From: an uncultured Flavobacteriaceae bacterium
GTDB taxonomy: Bacteria; Bacteroidota; Bacteroidia; Flavobacteriales; Flavobacteriaceae
NCBI GenBank assembly: GCA_947503005.1
Contig: CANNCA010000001.1
Span: forward strand, 248,001 to 312,000
Direction of reading: 5' to 3'
Length of the DNA stretch: 64,000 bases
In this document: in pieces, positions 1-8,632 of the stretch
Layout of the letters: every line of letters begins with the position of its first letter
Numbering within the stretch: the stretch's first letter is position 1
Notes under the pieces: model-generated
What the model was told of the DNA's origin: nothing
The model's input: the letters and a program-made list of their open reading frames with translations, nothing else
Database searches by the model: none
Program-made: the position numbers and the translations under genes

Positions 1-312
1 TCTTTTGTGGCCGAACAACGTACCAAAGAAATTGGAGTTAGAAAAGTATTGGGTGCGTCTACGTTCAACGTGTGGAATATGCTCTCAAAAGATTTTTTAA
101 AGCTGGTCACTATCTCCTGTTTTATAGCAATTCCGATTTCATACTACGTGATGAACGGATGGTTACAAGATTATCCGTATCGCGTAATTTTAGAATGGTG
201 GATTTTTGTTTTGGCAGTTGTTGGGGCATTGGCCATTACGATTCTTACGGTCAGTTATCAAGCCATTAAAGCTGCGAATTCAAATCCTGTGAATAGTTTA
301 CGAACGGAGTGA
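1..312 (+). CDS. FtsX/MacB-type ABC transporter permease, C-terminal fragment (cut by window edge)
   Basis: An open frame runs in from the left edge and ends at TGA 310-312, leaving about 103 residues. They begin inside the cytoplasmic loop with the motif EIGVRKVLGAS, typical of FtsX-domain permeases, followed by two hydrophobic membrane segments and the end NPVNSLRTE. The next two permeases have the same layout and a matching end (NPVKSLRTE and NPVDALRDE), so this is very likely the last FtsX domain of a similar protein of about 800 residues. The start lies outside the window. It probably belongs to the same export locus as the downstream permeases and ATPase. Confidence 0.9.
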   Translation, partial: SFVAEQRTKEIGVRKVLGASTFNVWNMLSKDFLKLVTISCFIAIPISYYVMNGWLQDYPYRVILEWWIFVLAVVGALAITILTVSYQAIKAANSNPVNSLRTE

Positions 313-673
313 AAAGTCCCCTCCCCAGCCCTGTGCATTCCTCTCGCAATCGCTCGTCGGATGCAAGAGGGGAGGGAGACAGCCCTTATTCAAAATCATA
401 TTTCATAAGTTGTTATATCCTTATTCTTAATAGAAAAACCTTATTCTCCTCCTTTCGGGGGGAGCTAGTGGTAGGCTTTTTAAACACTATTAAAACAGTG
501 TCAATATATTATACAAAACCTGTAAAAATATTTTACACAAGCCACTCCCGTTTAATAAAAAAAGAATGTAACTAACTGATAATAAATAAGTTAAAAATAT
601 GGCATGAAAATCGACTTCTTTTTTATGGGAACCTTCCAAAATTATCTGGAGTATTTGTAAAAAAGAAAAAACC
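313..673. repeat. Intergenic region with two G/C-rich inverted repeats
   Basis: This 361-bp gap between permease genes holds no convincing gene. An imperfect long hairpin has arms at 316-326 (CCCTCCCC) and 369-380 (GGGGAGGG), with an inner TGCAT/ATGCA pair at 333-337 and 361-365. A second hairpin lies at 446-464 (CTCCTCC, loop, GGGGGAG). These G/C-rich palindromes contrast with the AT-rich surroundings and resemble small dispersed palindromic repeats of Bacteroidota intergenic regions. The short frames that cross the region have no domain signal. Confidence 0.5.
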
Positions 674-3058
674 ATGCTAAAAAACCACCTGAAATTATCA
701 TTACGTAATCTTTGGAAAAATAGGTTGCTCTCTTCGCTTAATCTACTTGGGTTAAGTATTGGTATTGGTAGTGTTTTGACCCTACTTTTTTCCGTTTACG
801 CTTATTATTCCGCAGATGTTAAAATTGAAGATCAAGGAAACATCTATTTCTTTAAAACAATAACTACAGGGGGTGACAGTTATAGGGAAAGTCCGTATCC
901 GTTAATGGATAAAATTGTTGAGACCTCACCTCAGGTAATTGCAGCTACACATTTACACGGTTGGGGCAATATGTGGTTAGAGCAAGGGGAAAAAGAATTA
1001 CAGGAACGTACCGATTATGTTGACGCTGAATTTTTCGAGGTATTTTCATTACCTCTCAAATATGGAGATACAGAATCGGCTTTAGAAAAGAAATATTCCA
1101 TTATACTAACCGACAGGGTAAGCCAAAAGTTGTTTGGGAATAAAAACCCTGTTGGAGCAAAACTCATTGGAGCCGATTCTTTAAACCTGACCGTAACTGG
1201 AGTTTTTGAACCAATAAGTCCATATTCTTCTTTTCGACTTGGAGTGATTATGCCCAACGATATTTTAAAGGATAATTCGAATTTTGTGTCTCAGGCGAAT
1301 TGGGGCAATAGTTTTTCACCTAGTTATTTTAGGGTAAGAGCAGGAACCGATTTGGCGCAGTTGGAAAATCATGTCAATCAACTGGCGCAGAATAATTATG
1401 TAGACCCTACAATAATTGCTGGAATGAAAGCCGTTCCATATTCGGAAAGTCGAATGGATGCCATACCCGTGGTTAAAATCATCATCAATGGCTGTATTGC
1501 AGCTTCGTTTTTTGTATTGCTTATTGTATTGGTCAATTTGCTAAATTTAAATACCTCGACTATGTTCCGGCGTACAAAAGATATCACTGTGCGCAAGATT
1601 TTGGGAGGAAGTAAAAAGAATGTGATTGCTCAATTTTGTATTGAGAACGGTATTTTGGTCCTTATCTCCATTGTTATTTCGGGTGTTCTTTTTCTTGGGT
1701 TTTTATTGCCGGCAATGAACAATATTTTCGGGGCGGATTTCGGCAAAATCGCTTTTAGCTTTGAAAATGACTATGTAGTAATTCTTGCTGCTATAGCACT
1801 TGGAGTGCTGATGACCTTGGTGGTTGGGGTACTTCCTACTTTACGTTTTATCTCGGTACCCATCTCAATAGGGATTAAAGGCAAAATTGAAAATATAAAG
1901 AGCAATTTCTTCCTTAAGAATTCCTTTATTATCATGCAGTTTGCAATAGCTATTCTCTTTATCTGTGTGGCTATCATCTTGAATAGCCAGATTGGTTTTA
2001 TGAAGAATGCAGATGTTGGGTTTAATCGCGAAAATGTAATCGTCGGTAACATCGATTTAGATTATAAAGATATTGAAACAGCTAACTTCAATTTTGAGGC
2101 ACTATTAGATGATTTGAATGCCAATCCCTATGTTGAAAACATTTCAACTAGTGAATCAATCCCCTCCGACTATTATTTTAATTATACCACTTATCATGAC
2201 CCCAATACAGGTCGTGATGTTCGTTTCCGTCGCTCTTACACTGATGTAGGTTATTTAAAGACCTTGCAAATTCCTATTATGTCGGGCAGAGATTTCGATG
2301 AAAATATGGATTCTTCTGAAGACAATCCGGTAATTATCAACCGAAGTGCCATGGAGGCTTTTGGATGGACTTCGATTGAAGGAAAGCGTTTGAAGTTCAA
2401 GAACCATGATTCTGAAGGGTATCCGATAGTTGGAGTGATGGAGGATTTTCACTATCAAGACCTTCAGAATTCCGTTGAACCTTTAGTTCATTTCTACAAG
2501 AAAAAAGAGGATTTAGCTATTCACCGCTATTTGTCGGTACGGGTAATGGAAGGTCAAGAAAAATCAATACACGATATGATTGTATCTGCTTTTGCAAAAA
2601 TAGATTCCCGAAGAAATTATGAGCAAGCCTATTTGAGTGAGAAAGTGAGTGGTCAGTACCGATTAATCGAAGGTATGCTGACAACAGTGAATGTAGTTGC
2701 ACTGCTGACTATTTTTATTTCTTGCCTAGGAATGTTCGGCCTAATATCCTTTATGGCGAAACGAAGAATCAAAGAAATTGGCATTCGTAAGGTGCTAGGT
2801 GCTGGGGTACTGAAAATTGTTGTATTACTGTCTAAAGATTACATCATTTTGGTAGGTATAGCAACTCTGATTGCCTTTCCTGCCGCTTGGTATTTAATGA
2901 ACGCATGGTTGGGCAGTTTTGCATATAGTATTTCCATTCAATGGTGGATGTTTGCCTTAGGCGGGTTAATTGCTTTTCTAATCGTCAGTTTAACACTAAG
3001 TATACAAGCGGTGAAATCAGCTTCGGTAAATCCGGTGAAGAGTTTACGAACAGAGTGA
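674..3058 (+). CDS. FtsX/MacB-type ABC transporter permease (794 aa)
   Basis: Full-length inner-membrane permease of the MacB/FtsX superfamily. One membrane segment sits near residues 17-45, followed by a large extracytoplasmic MacB_PCD-like domain, a first FtsX domain (three segments, about 275-400), another segment near 415-440, a second extracytoplasmic domain and a final FtsX domain (about 675-790). The loop motif KEIGIRKVLGAG near the C-terminus is diagnostic. This eight-segment duplicated form is common in Bacteroidota. It lies between two similar permeases and upstream of an ATPase at 5482, so it probably works with that ATPase in export or envelope mechanotransmission. The substrate cannot be read from sequence. 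Confidence 0.93.
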   Translation: MLKNHLKLSLRNLWKNRLLSSLNLLGLSIGIGSVLTLLFSVYAYYSADVKIEDQGNIYFFKTITTGGDSYRESPYPLMDKIVETSPQVIAATHLHGWGNMWLEQGEKELQERTDYVDAEFFEVFSLPLKYGDTESALEKKYSIILTDRVSQKLFGNKNPVGAKLIGADSLNLTVTGVFEPISPYSSFRLGVIMPNDILKDNSNFVSQANWGNSFSPSYFRVRAGTDLAQLENHVNQLAQNNYVDPTIIAGMKAVPYSESRMDAIPVVKIIINGCIAASFFVLLIVLVNLLNLNTSTMFRRTKDITVRKILGGSKKNVIAQFCIENGILVLISIVISGVLFLGFLLPAMNNIFGADFGKIAFSFENDYVVILAAIALGVLMTLVVGVLPTLRFISVPISIGIKGKIENIKSNFFLKNSFIIMQFAIAILFICVAIILNSQIGFMKNADVGFNRENVIVGNIDLDYKDIETANFNFEALLDDLNANPYVENISTSESIPSDYYFNYTTYHDPNTGRDVRFRRSYTDVGYLKTLQIPIMSGRDFDENMDSSEDNPVIINRSAMEAFGWTSIEGKRLKFKNHDSEGYPIVGVMEDFHYQDLQNSVEPLVHFYKKKEDLAIHRYLSVRVMEGQEKSIHDMIVSAFAKIDSRRNYEQAYLSEKVSGQYRLIEGMLTTVNVVALLTIFISCLGMFGLISFMAKRRIKEIGIRKVLGAGVLKIVVLLSKDYIILVGIATLIAFPAAWYLMNAWLGSFAYSISIQWWMFALGGLIAFLIVSLTLSIQAVKSASVNPVKSLRTE

Positions 3059-3117
3059 TAGCATAAAAGTTACAATTTCTTTAAAGTAGGAGCTTTAAGA
3101 ATTAGAAAAGTAAAACC

Positions 3118-5427
3118 ATGAAAGCTATAAAATCATACCTAAGACACCTTTCAAAAAACAAACTGTACACTGTAGTTACTGTGTTGGGTTTTGCCATTTC
3201 GCTAACGTTTATTTTACTGCTGAGCGTTTACATAGGTAATGAAACTTCTGTTGATGATTTTCATGTGAACAAAGAGAGGATTTATCGACTTGAAAATGAG
3301 TCAGTAGATTTCTCCCCGCCGATTGCAGTTGATTTAAAGAATAGCATTCCCGAAATTGAAGATTTTACGAGGATTTTGGAAGGTGATGGAAGAATACATG
3401 TTACTGGTGGCAAAAAATTAAAGATTAGGTATTTAGGGGTCGACGCTTCTTTCTTCAATATTTTTTCATTCCCCCTTTTAAAAGGAAAATCTGAAGAAGT
3501 ATTGCAAACGGCCAATAGTATAGTGCTGTCCAAATCAATGGCTATTAAAATGTTCGGTACTGATGATGTTGTCGGCAAATCGGTTTTCATGAACACTGAG
3601 CACAAGTTTTTGGTTACCGGAATTATGGAAGATTTTCCTGAAAACACACATTTTGTTTTTCAAGATGCCTTGGTCAATTTAAAAGCATTTAAAGAATTAT
3701 GGGGTTTTGAAAATATCATGGATGAATATGGTTTTGCATCTTTGAGTATTTATTTTTTGGCCAAAACCAATACCGACCTTCCTTCAAAAGCGTCGGAAAT
3801 CCTAAAGAAATTCAAAAAAGACTATTGGCTGTATACTGAAGGTTGGGCCAATATAGTTGAGTTTACTCCGCTAAAAGACCTGTATTTCAGTGAAAAGGCG
3901 GGTAATGGTACCAAAAGCAATAGCAAAATACTGATTGCCATATTGTCCGTAATCGTACTACTAATTTTATTGCTCGCCGTTGGAAACTATATCAACCTGA
4001 CCATTGCGCAGGCTACTTTTCGCGGCAAGGAAGTCGCCATCAAAAAACTGCTGGGGGGTTCAAAAAAACAATTGTTCCTTCAGTTTATTCGAGAATCAAT
4101 TTGGCTTTGTATGGTGGCAGTTTTATTGGCCCTGGTGTTGGCTAAACTCATAGAACCAATCTTTGATTTGTTGCTGAACACCCAACTAAATCTAATTGAA
4201 AAAATAACTTTTTCAACCATTCTGGTGTTGATAGGGGTTTTTGGATCGATAGGTATACTTTCCGGTATTTTACCTGCCTTGAAGATTGCTGCTTTCAAAC
4301 CTATTGAGGTGGTCAAAGGTACTTTTCGCACTAAAGTAAAAAGTGTCTACGGAAAAGCCTTTATCACTTTTCAATATACCGTCGCCATAGCTCTTTTAGC
4401 ATGTAGTTGGATTATTCTGAAACAGACCGATTATCTAAGAAACAAAGACTTGGGATTTCAAAAAGATAACATTGTACATTTGGAATATCTAGGGGAGATG
4501 AACCAAAAGGATGTAATCAAAAATGCCTTATTGGAAATTCCTGGTGTGCAGGATGTATCACTGACATGGCAGAGTCCGTTGAGCGGCGGGAGCAACCAAA
4601 CATTTGACTACAATGGTAAATCTGTAAGTTTCCAAGAGTTCGCAGTTGATTCTTCTTTCTTTGATGTATTCAACATTAAGATGAATCCGACTAGAGTGGC
4701 TTATTCAGAAAATGGAAGATATTTAAACCAGACGGCGGTTAAGGAACTAGGGCTTGAAAAACAAATAGTTTCCTTTAATATGGGAGACGAGGAAATTCCC
4801 ATTTTAGGCGTTGTCAATGATTTCAATTTTAAGCAACTACGGGACAAAATAGGCCCGCTGATGTTGCGACAACAAATTGGAGATGCATATGCCGACAATG
4901 TTTTTTTAAAAATCGACGGGCGAAATCTTTTTGGAACGGTCGACAAAATCAAAGCTACCTACAAAGAATTGGTAGATGATGCCGAATTTGACCCCACCTT
5001 CATAGATGAAACTATCAATAAATGGTATATGAAAGTTGAACGTACCGGAAAAGTCATCGGATATTTCACACTTTTGTCTTTTATTATTTCAGCTATGGGC
5101 ATTTTGGCTATGTCTACTTTTTATATGCAGCAACGACGGAAAGAAATAAGTATCAGAAAGGTGAACGGTGCGACAATTGGGCAAATTCTATCTCTATTAA
5201 ACAAAGACTTTGTAAAATGGGTAGGCTTAGCATTTATAATCGCCGTGCCCATTTCATGGTATGCCATGAACAAATGGCTCGAAGGTTTTGCATACAAAAC
5301 AACCATAAGTTGGTGGATCTTTGCCTTGGCCGGAACAACTGCTCTGCTAATCGCCCTACTCACAGTAAGTTGGCAGAGTTTTAGGGCTGCAGTAGCCAAC
5401 CCAGTTGATGCCTTGCGAGATGAGTAA
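3118..5427 (+). CDS. FtsX/MacB-type ABC transporter permease (769 aa)
   Basis: Third permease of the locus, 59 bp after the previous stop. It has the same architecture: N-terminal membrane segment (about 12-40), periplasmic domain, FtsX-like segments around 270-400, a second half with its own anchor (about 415-435), and a C-terminal FtsX domain containing KEISIRKVNGA and ending NPVDALRDE. It has diverged clearly from the neighbour at 674 and is a paralogue, not a recent copy. The ATPase starts 54 bp downstream, which suggests co-transcription. Function is inferred from family and context only. Confidence 0.93.
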   Translation: MKAIKSYLRHLSKNKLYTVVTVLGFAISLTFILLLSVYIGNETSVDDFHVNKERIYRLENESVDFSPPIAVDLKNSIPEIEDFTRILEGDGRIHVTGGKKLKIRYLGVDASFFNIFSFPLLKGKSEEVLQTANSIVLSKSMAIKMFGTDDVVGKSVFMNTEHKFLVTGIMEDFPENTHFVFQDALVNLKAFKELWGFENIMDEYGFASLSIYFLAKTNTDLPSKASEILKKFKKDYWLYTEGWANIVEFTPLKDLYFSEKAGNGTKSNSKILIAILSVIVLLILLLAVGNYINLTIAQATFRGKEVAIKKLLGGSKKQLFLQFIRESIWLCMVAVLLALVLAKLIEPIFDLLLNTQLNLIEKITFSTILVLIGVFGSIGILSGILPALKIAAFKPIEVVKGTFRTKVKSVYGKAFITFQYTVAIALLACSWIILKQTDYLRNKDLGFQKDNIVHLEYLGEMNQKDVIKNALLEIPGVQDVSLTWQSPLSGGSNQTFDYNGKSVSFQEFAVDSSFFDVFNIKMNPTRVAYSENGRYLNQTAVKELGLEKQIVSFNMGDEEIPILGVVNDFNFKQLRDKIGPLMLRQQIGDAYADNVFLKIDGRNLFGTVDKIKATYKELVDDAEFDPTFIDETINKWYMKVERTGKVIGYFTLLSFIISAMGILAMSTFYMQQRRKEISIRKVNGATIGQILSLLNKDFVKWVGLAFIIAVPISWYAMNKWLEGFAYKTTISWWIFALAGTTALLIALLTVSWQSFRAAVANPVDALRDE

Positions 5428-5481
5428 GCGAACAAAATTCAAAGTCTAATTTCAAGTGTCTAACATCTATTATCTAAAAAT

Positions 5482-6144
5482 ATGCTGCTACAACTAAATA
5501 ATATTTTCAAATGGGTACAACAAGGAGGGCAACGCATCTTCCTATTAAAGGACATCAACCTGGAAGTTGAGGAGGGAGAGTTTATCTCAATAATGGGACC
5601 ATCTGGATCAGGCAAGTCCACCTTACTAAACGTTATGGGAATGCTCGATACTTTCGATGAAGGTGAATACAGTTTTTTAGACGAACCTGTACATCAGCTT
5701 AAAGAAAAACATCGGGCCAACCTCTACAAACAATACATAGGGTTCGTTTTTCAGGCCTATCACTTAATTGATGAACTAACGGTTTATGAAAACTTGGAAA
5801 TGCCTTTACTCTACAAGAAAATCTCAGGATCGGAACGTAAGGCTATGGTGGCCGATATGCTGGATCGCTTTAATATCGTAGGAAAGAAAGACTTGTTTCC
5901 GGCACAGTTGAGTGGAGGGCAGCAGCAATTGGTAGGAGTCGCAAGGGCGCTTATCGGAAAGCCAAAACTCATTCTGGCCGATGAACCAACAGGAAACCTT
6001 AACTCAAAACAGGGGGAGGAAATCATGGAACTTTTCAAACAACTGAACGAAGAGGGTGTGACCATCATTCAAGTGACCCACTCCGAAAAAAATGCAGAAT
6101 ACGGCAAACGCATCATCAATTTATTGGATGGTCGAATGGTATAG
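5482..6144 (+). CDS. ABC transporter ATP-binding protein, MacB/LolD class (220 aa)
   Basis: Cytoplasmic nucleotide-binding subunit. Walker A is GPSGSGKS at residues 39-46, the Q-loop is GFVFQAYHLI, the signature is LSGGQQQLVGVARAL and Walker B is LILADEPTG with the usual H-loop (VTHSEKNAEYG). Length and motifs fit the MacB/LolD class that pairs with FtsX permeases. It ends the permease run, so it probably energises the upstream permeases. No periplasmic adaptor or TolC-like gene is visible here; if present it would lie left of the window. Confidence 0.95.
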   Translation: MLLQLNNIFKWVQQGGQRIFLLKDINLEVEEGEFISIMGPSGSGKSTLLNVMGMLDTFDEGEYSFLDEPVHQLKEKHRANLYKQYIGFVFQAYHLIDELTVYENLEMPLLYKKISGSERKAMVADMLDRFNIVGKKDLFPAQLSGGQQQLVGVARALIGKPKLILADEPTGNLNSKQGEEIMELFKQLNEEGVTIIQVTHSEKNAEYGKRIINLLDGRMV

Positions 6145-6232
6145 CCTGTATATAAAAGACACTGCCCTTTTTCTAAAAGGTAGAGATTAAGTTGTTGTGA
6201 AGTTGGCCTAGAAATATTTTGGCTCGATTCGA

Positions 6233-7417
6233 ATGAATTCTTATTTACTGAAAAATATGATCAATGGAAATTTAACAAGCGTCTCCTCGCTCGTTTTTTC
6301 TTTTCTGCTGCTATTTAGTTCTTGCTCTGAAAAAAGTGAAGATAAATCGCATACTAGTAGTTCGGCAGATTTTACGAAGGGGCCGAATGCTGAGGTATTA
6401 TCCTTAATGGAGGAATATAAAATAAAAGGAGTCGGAATTGGGTTCATTCAAAATGGCGTATTGAGCGATACTGAGTATTATGGAGAGCAAAGCCCGAATA
6501 TTCCCGTAACAGATAGCACAATGTTCAATGTAGCGTCGACTACAAAAGCAGTTGCGGCCGAAGTCTTCTTAAGGCTAGCCGCTAAAGGCAAAGTAAGTTT
6601 AGACGAACCTATATCTAATTATTACGTGTATGCGGACATTGCTGATGACCCAAGACACAAATTATTAACCCCAAGAATTATATTATCCCATAAAACAGGA
6701 TTTAGAAATTGGCCGTGGGAATACGAAGACGGTAAGCTGGCTTTTGAAAATGACCCGGGAACTACATTCGGGTACTCAGGTATTGGCTTTTATATCTTGG
6801 CAAAATTTTTGGAAGAAAAAATGTGGACAACATTCCCGCATCTTGTAGAGGAAACAATTTTCAAACCTTTAAACATGATAAATTCTTCTATTGTTAGAGA
6901 ATCCTGGTTCGAAGACAAGTGTCCGACTCCTGTTGATAATGAAGGTAATTATATAAAGCCCTATGACCATGATATTGGATATTGGAATCCTGCTGACGAT
7001 TTGCACGTAACTGTAGAAGACTATTCGAAGTTTTTAATTAGCGCCATGAACAACGAAGGGCTGACCGATGAATTAATTATGGAGCGAGAAAAAATAATTT
7101 CTGACCTAACGAATGATCCTATTTGGGGAACGCAGGAGGGTGGCAAAAGTGATTTGTATCCTCCTTCTTACGGTTATGGATTAGGTTGGATGGTATTCGA
7201 TTATGGAGATGGGAACAAAAATATACAGCACGGTGGAAACGATGAAGGAGAAGCAGCAATGGCCTATTTTCATACAAAATCGAAAAATGGCCTTATCGTT
7301 TTTTGCAATGGAGGGAATGGAGTTTTTGTGCTGCCAAAAATTGTTGAGCTTCTCGATGAAGAACAAAAATACACCTCAGTTTACAATTACATCTTCGAAA
7401 AATTCTACTCCAACTAA
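6233..7417 (+). CDS. Serine hydrolase of the beta-lactamase (class C)/esterase family, probable lipoprotein
   Basis: 394-residue exported hydrolase. The N-terminus has a hydrophobic stretch ending in a lipobox-like LFSSC (Cys31), so it is probably a lipoprotein. The catalytic signature SxxK is S102-T-T-K105. The second motif is Y181-S-G rather than the Y-A-N/Y-S-N of true class C beta-lactamases, and H333-G-G replaces K-T-G. These changes are usual in the esterase/D-aminopeptidase branch, so activity on peptides or esters is more likely than antibiotic resistance. An internal ATG (residue 9) could be the real start. It stands alone, 88 bp after the ABC ATPase. Confidence 0.88.
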   Translation: MNSYLLKNMINGNLTSVSSLVFSFLLLFSSCSEKSEDKSHTSSSADFTKGPNAEVLSLMEEYKIKGVGIGFIQNGVLSDTEYYGEQSPNIPVTDSTMFNVASTTKAVAAEVFLRLAAKGKVSLDEPISNYYVYADIADDPRHKLLTPRIILSHKTGFRNWPWEYEDGKLAFENDPGTTFGYSGIGFYILAKFLEEKMWTTFPHLVEETIFKPLNMINSSIVRESWFEDKCPTPVDNEGNYIKPYDHDIGYWNPADDLHVTVEDYSKFLISAMNNEGLTDELIMEREKIISDLTNDPIWGTQEGGKSDLYPPSYGYGLGWMVFDYGDGNKNIQHGGNDEGEAAMAYFHTKSKNGLIVFCNGGNGVFVLPKIVELLDEEQKYTSVYNYIFEKFYSN

Positions 7418-7576
7418 AGGAATTTTAAAATATAACATCTTAGCGCTGTAACTTAACCGTAAATAGATTTTATACGAACTTTTTAAAATTGCCCTATAAA
7501 ATTGATAAGTTTACTTAGAATTTAGAGGCTAACACAAAAAGTCTGCGGTATATCGATTACCTAATTACAAAAAATC

Positions 7577-8632
7577 ATGGTAAAGAATATTTTTTTAGCC
7601 CTGTGGCTGATTGTTTTCATCAACTGTAAAGATGATTCCAAAGAAGACATGCCTATAATCGATCAAGAAACGGAAACGGAGACCGAAAGTGAAACGGAAT
7701 CTGAAACCGAAGAAGTCGTATTTCAATGGCAAACTGTGACAGCTGCAGACGAAAGCCAACCTGTGCAACGCCATGAAGCTGCATTTGTTCGGGTAGGGCA
7801 AAAGTTTTATTTACTAGGAGGAAGGAGTATTAGGCCCGTTAGTGTTTACAATACCCAAACAGAAAGTTGGTCCACTGGGACCGAGCCACCCATTGAACTA
7901 CATCATTTTCAGCCAGTGGTCATAGATGATAAAATCTATGTTATTGGAGCTTTGACTGGTGGATGGCCCAATGAGACGCCAACGACCCATATTTATATTT
8001 ACGATACCGTAAACGATGTTTGGAGCCAAGGGGATGAAATTCCTGAGGAAAGAAGACGTGGATCTACTGGTAATGTGCTTGTCGAGGGCAAGGTGTACGT
8101 TGCATGTGGTATTAAAAACGGACATATCGGTGATCATAAGAAATGGTTGGACCTTTATGACCCTGCTAACGGTACATGGGAAGTTTTGGCCGATGCCCCT
8201 AGGGCGAGAGACCATTTTCAAGCCGTTTGGGCAGATGGAAAAATTGTGGCTCCGGCAGGAAGGAATACTGGAATAGTACCAGAGGATCCTTTTGGTGGGA
8301 CCATTGCTGAAGTCGATGTTTATGATATCTCCACGAACACTTGGGAAACCCTACCAAACAACATCCCGACGCAACGTGCGGGCAATGCAGCCATTTATTT
8401 TGACAATACCATTTTAGTCGCCGGAGGAGAGTCGCCTTCGCAAGTAATAGCACATGCCGAGGTAGAAGCTTTGGATTTGTCAACCAATGAATGGACAATT
8501 TTGCCTTCTTTGTTGGAAGGGCGACACGGAACAGGTCTATTGGAATTTGGAGGTGAGCTTTACATTGCCTCAGGTTGTGGAAATCGCGGCGGAACCCCAG
8601 AGTTGTTTACGATGGAAAAATTTGCGGAGTAA
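7577..8632 (+). CDS. Kelch-repeat beta-propeller lipoprotein
   Basis: 351 residues. A short signal sequence ends at a lipobox-like VFINC (Cys17), followed by an acidic low-complexity linker of repeated Glu-Thr and Glu-Ser pairs (about residues 31-46). After it come about six kelch motifs, recognisable by a hydrophobic strand, a Gly pair and a conserved Tyr/Asp and Trp pair (for example VYNTQTESWSTG, IYDTVNDVWSQG, VYDISTNTWETL), which should fold as one six-bladed propeller. No catalytic motif is visible; a carbohydrate- or protein-binding surface role is an inference. It converges with the protease gene with no gap between the stop codons. Confidence 0.88.
   Translation: MVKNIFLALWLIVFINCKDDSKEDMPIIDQETETETESETESETEEVVFQWQTVTAADESQPVQRHEAAFVRVGQKFYLLGGRSIRPVSVYNTQTESWSTGTEPPIELHHFQPVVIDDKIYVIGALTGGWPNETPTTHIYIYDTVNDVWSQGDEIPEERRRGSTGNVLVEGKVYVACGIKNGHIGDHKKWLDLYDPANGTWEVLADAPRARDHFQAVWADGKIVAPAGRNTGIVPEDPFGGTIAEVDVYDISTNTWETLPNNIPTQRAGNAAIYFDNTILVAGGESPSQVIAHAEVEALDLSTNEWTILPSLLEGRHGTGLLEFGGELYIASGCGNRGGTPELFTMEKFAE

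Noticed and set aside
309-675. Short frames in the permease gap
   Set aside because: They run through the palindromic repeats and have no domain, signal or start context.
6233-7417. Antibiotic-resistance beta-lactamase
   Set aside because: Y-S-G and H-G-G replace the Y-A-N and K-T-G of class C enzymes; esterase or peptidase branch is more likely.
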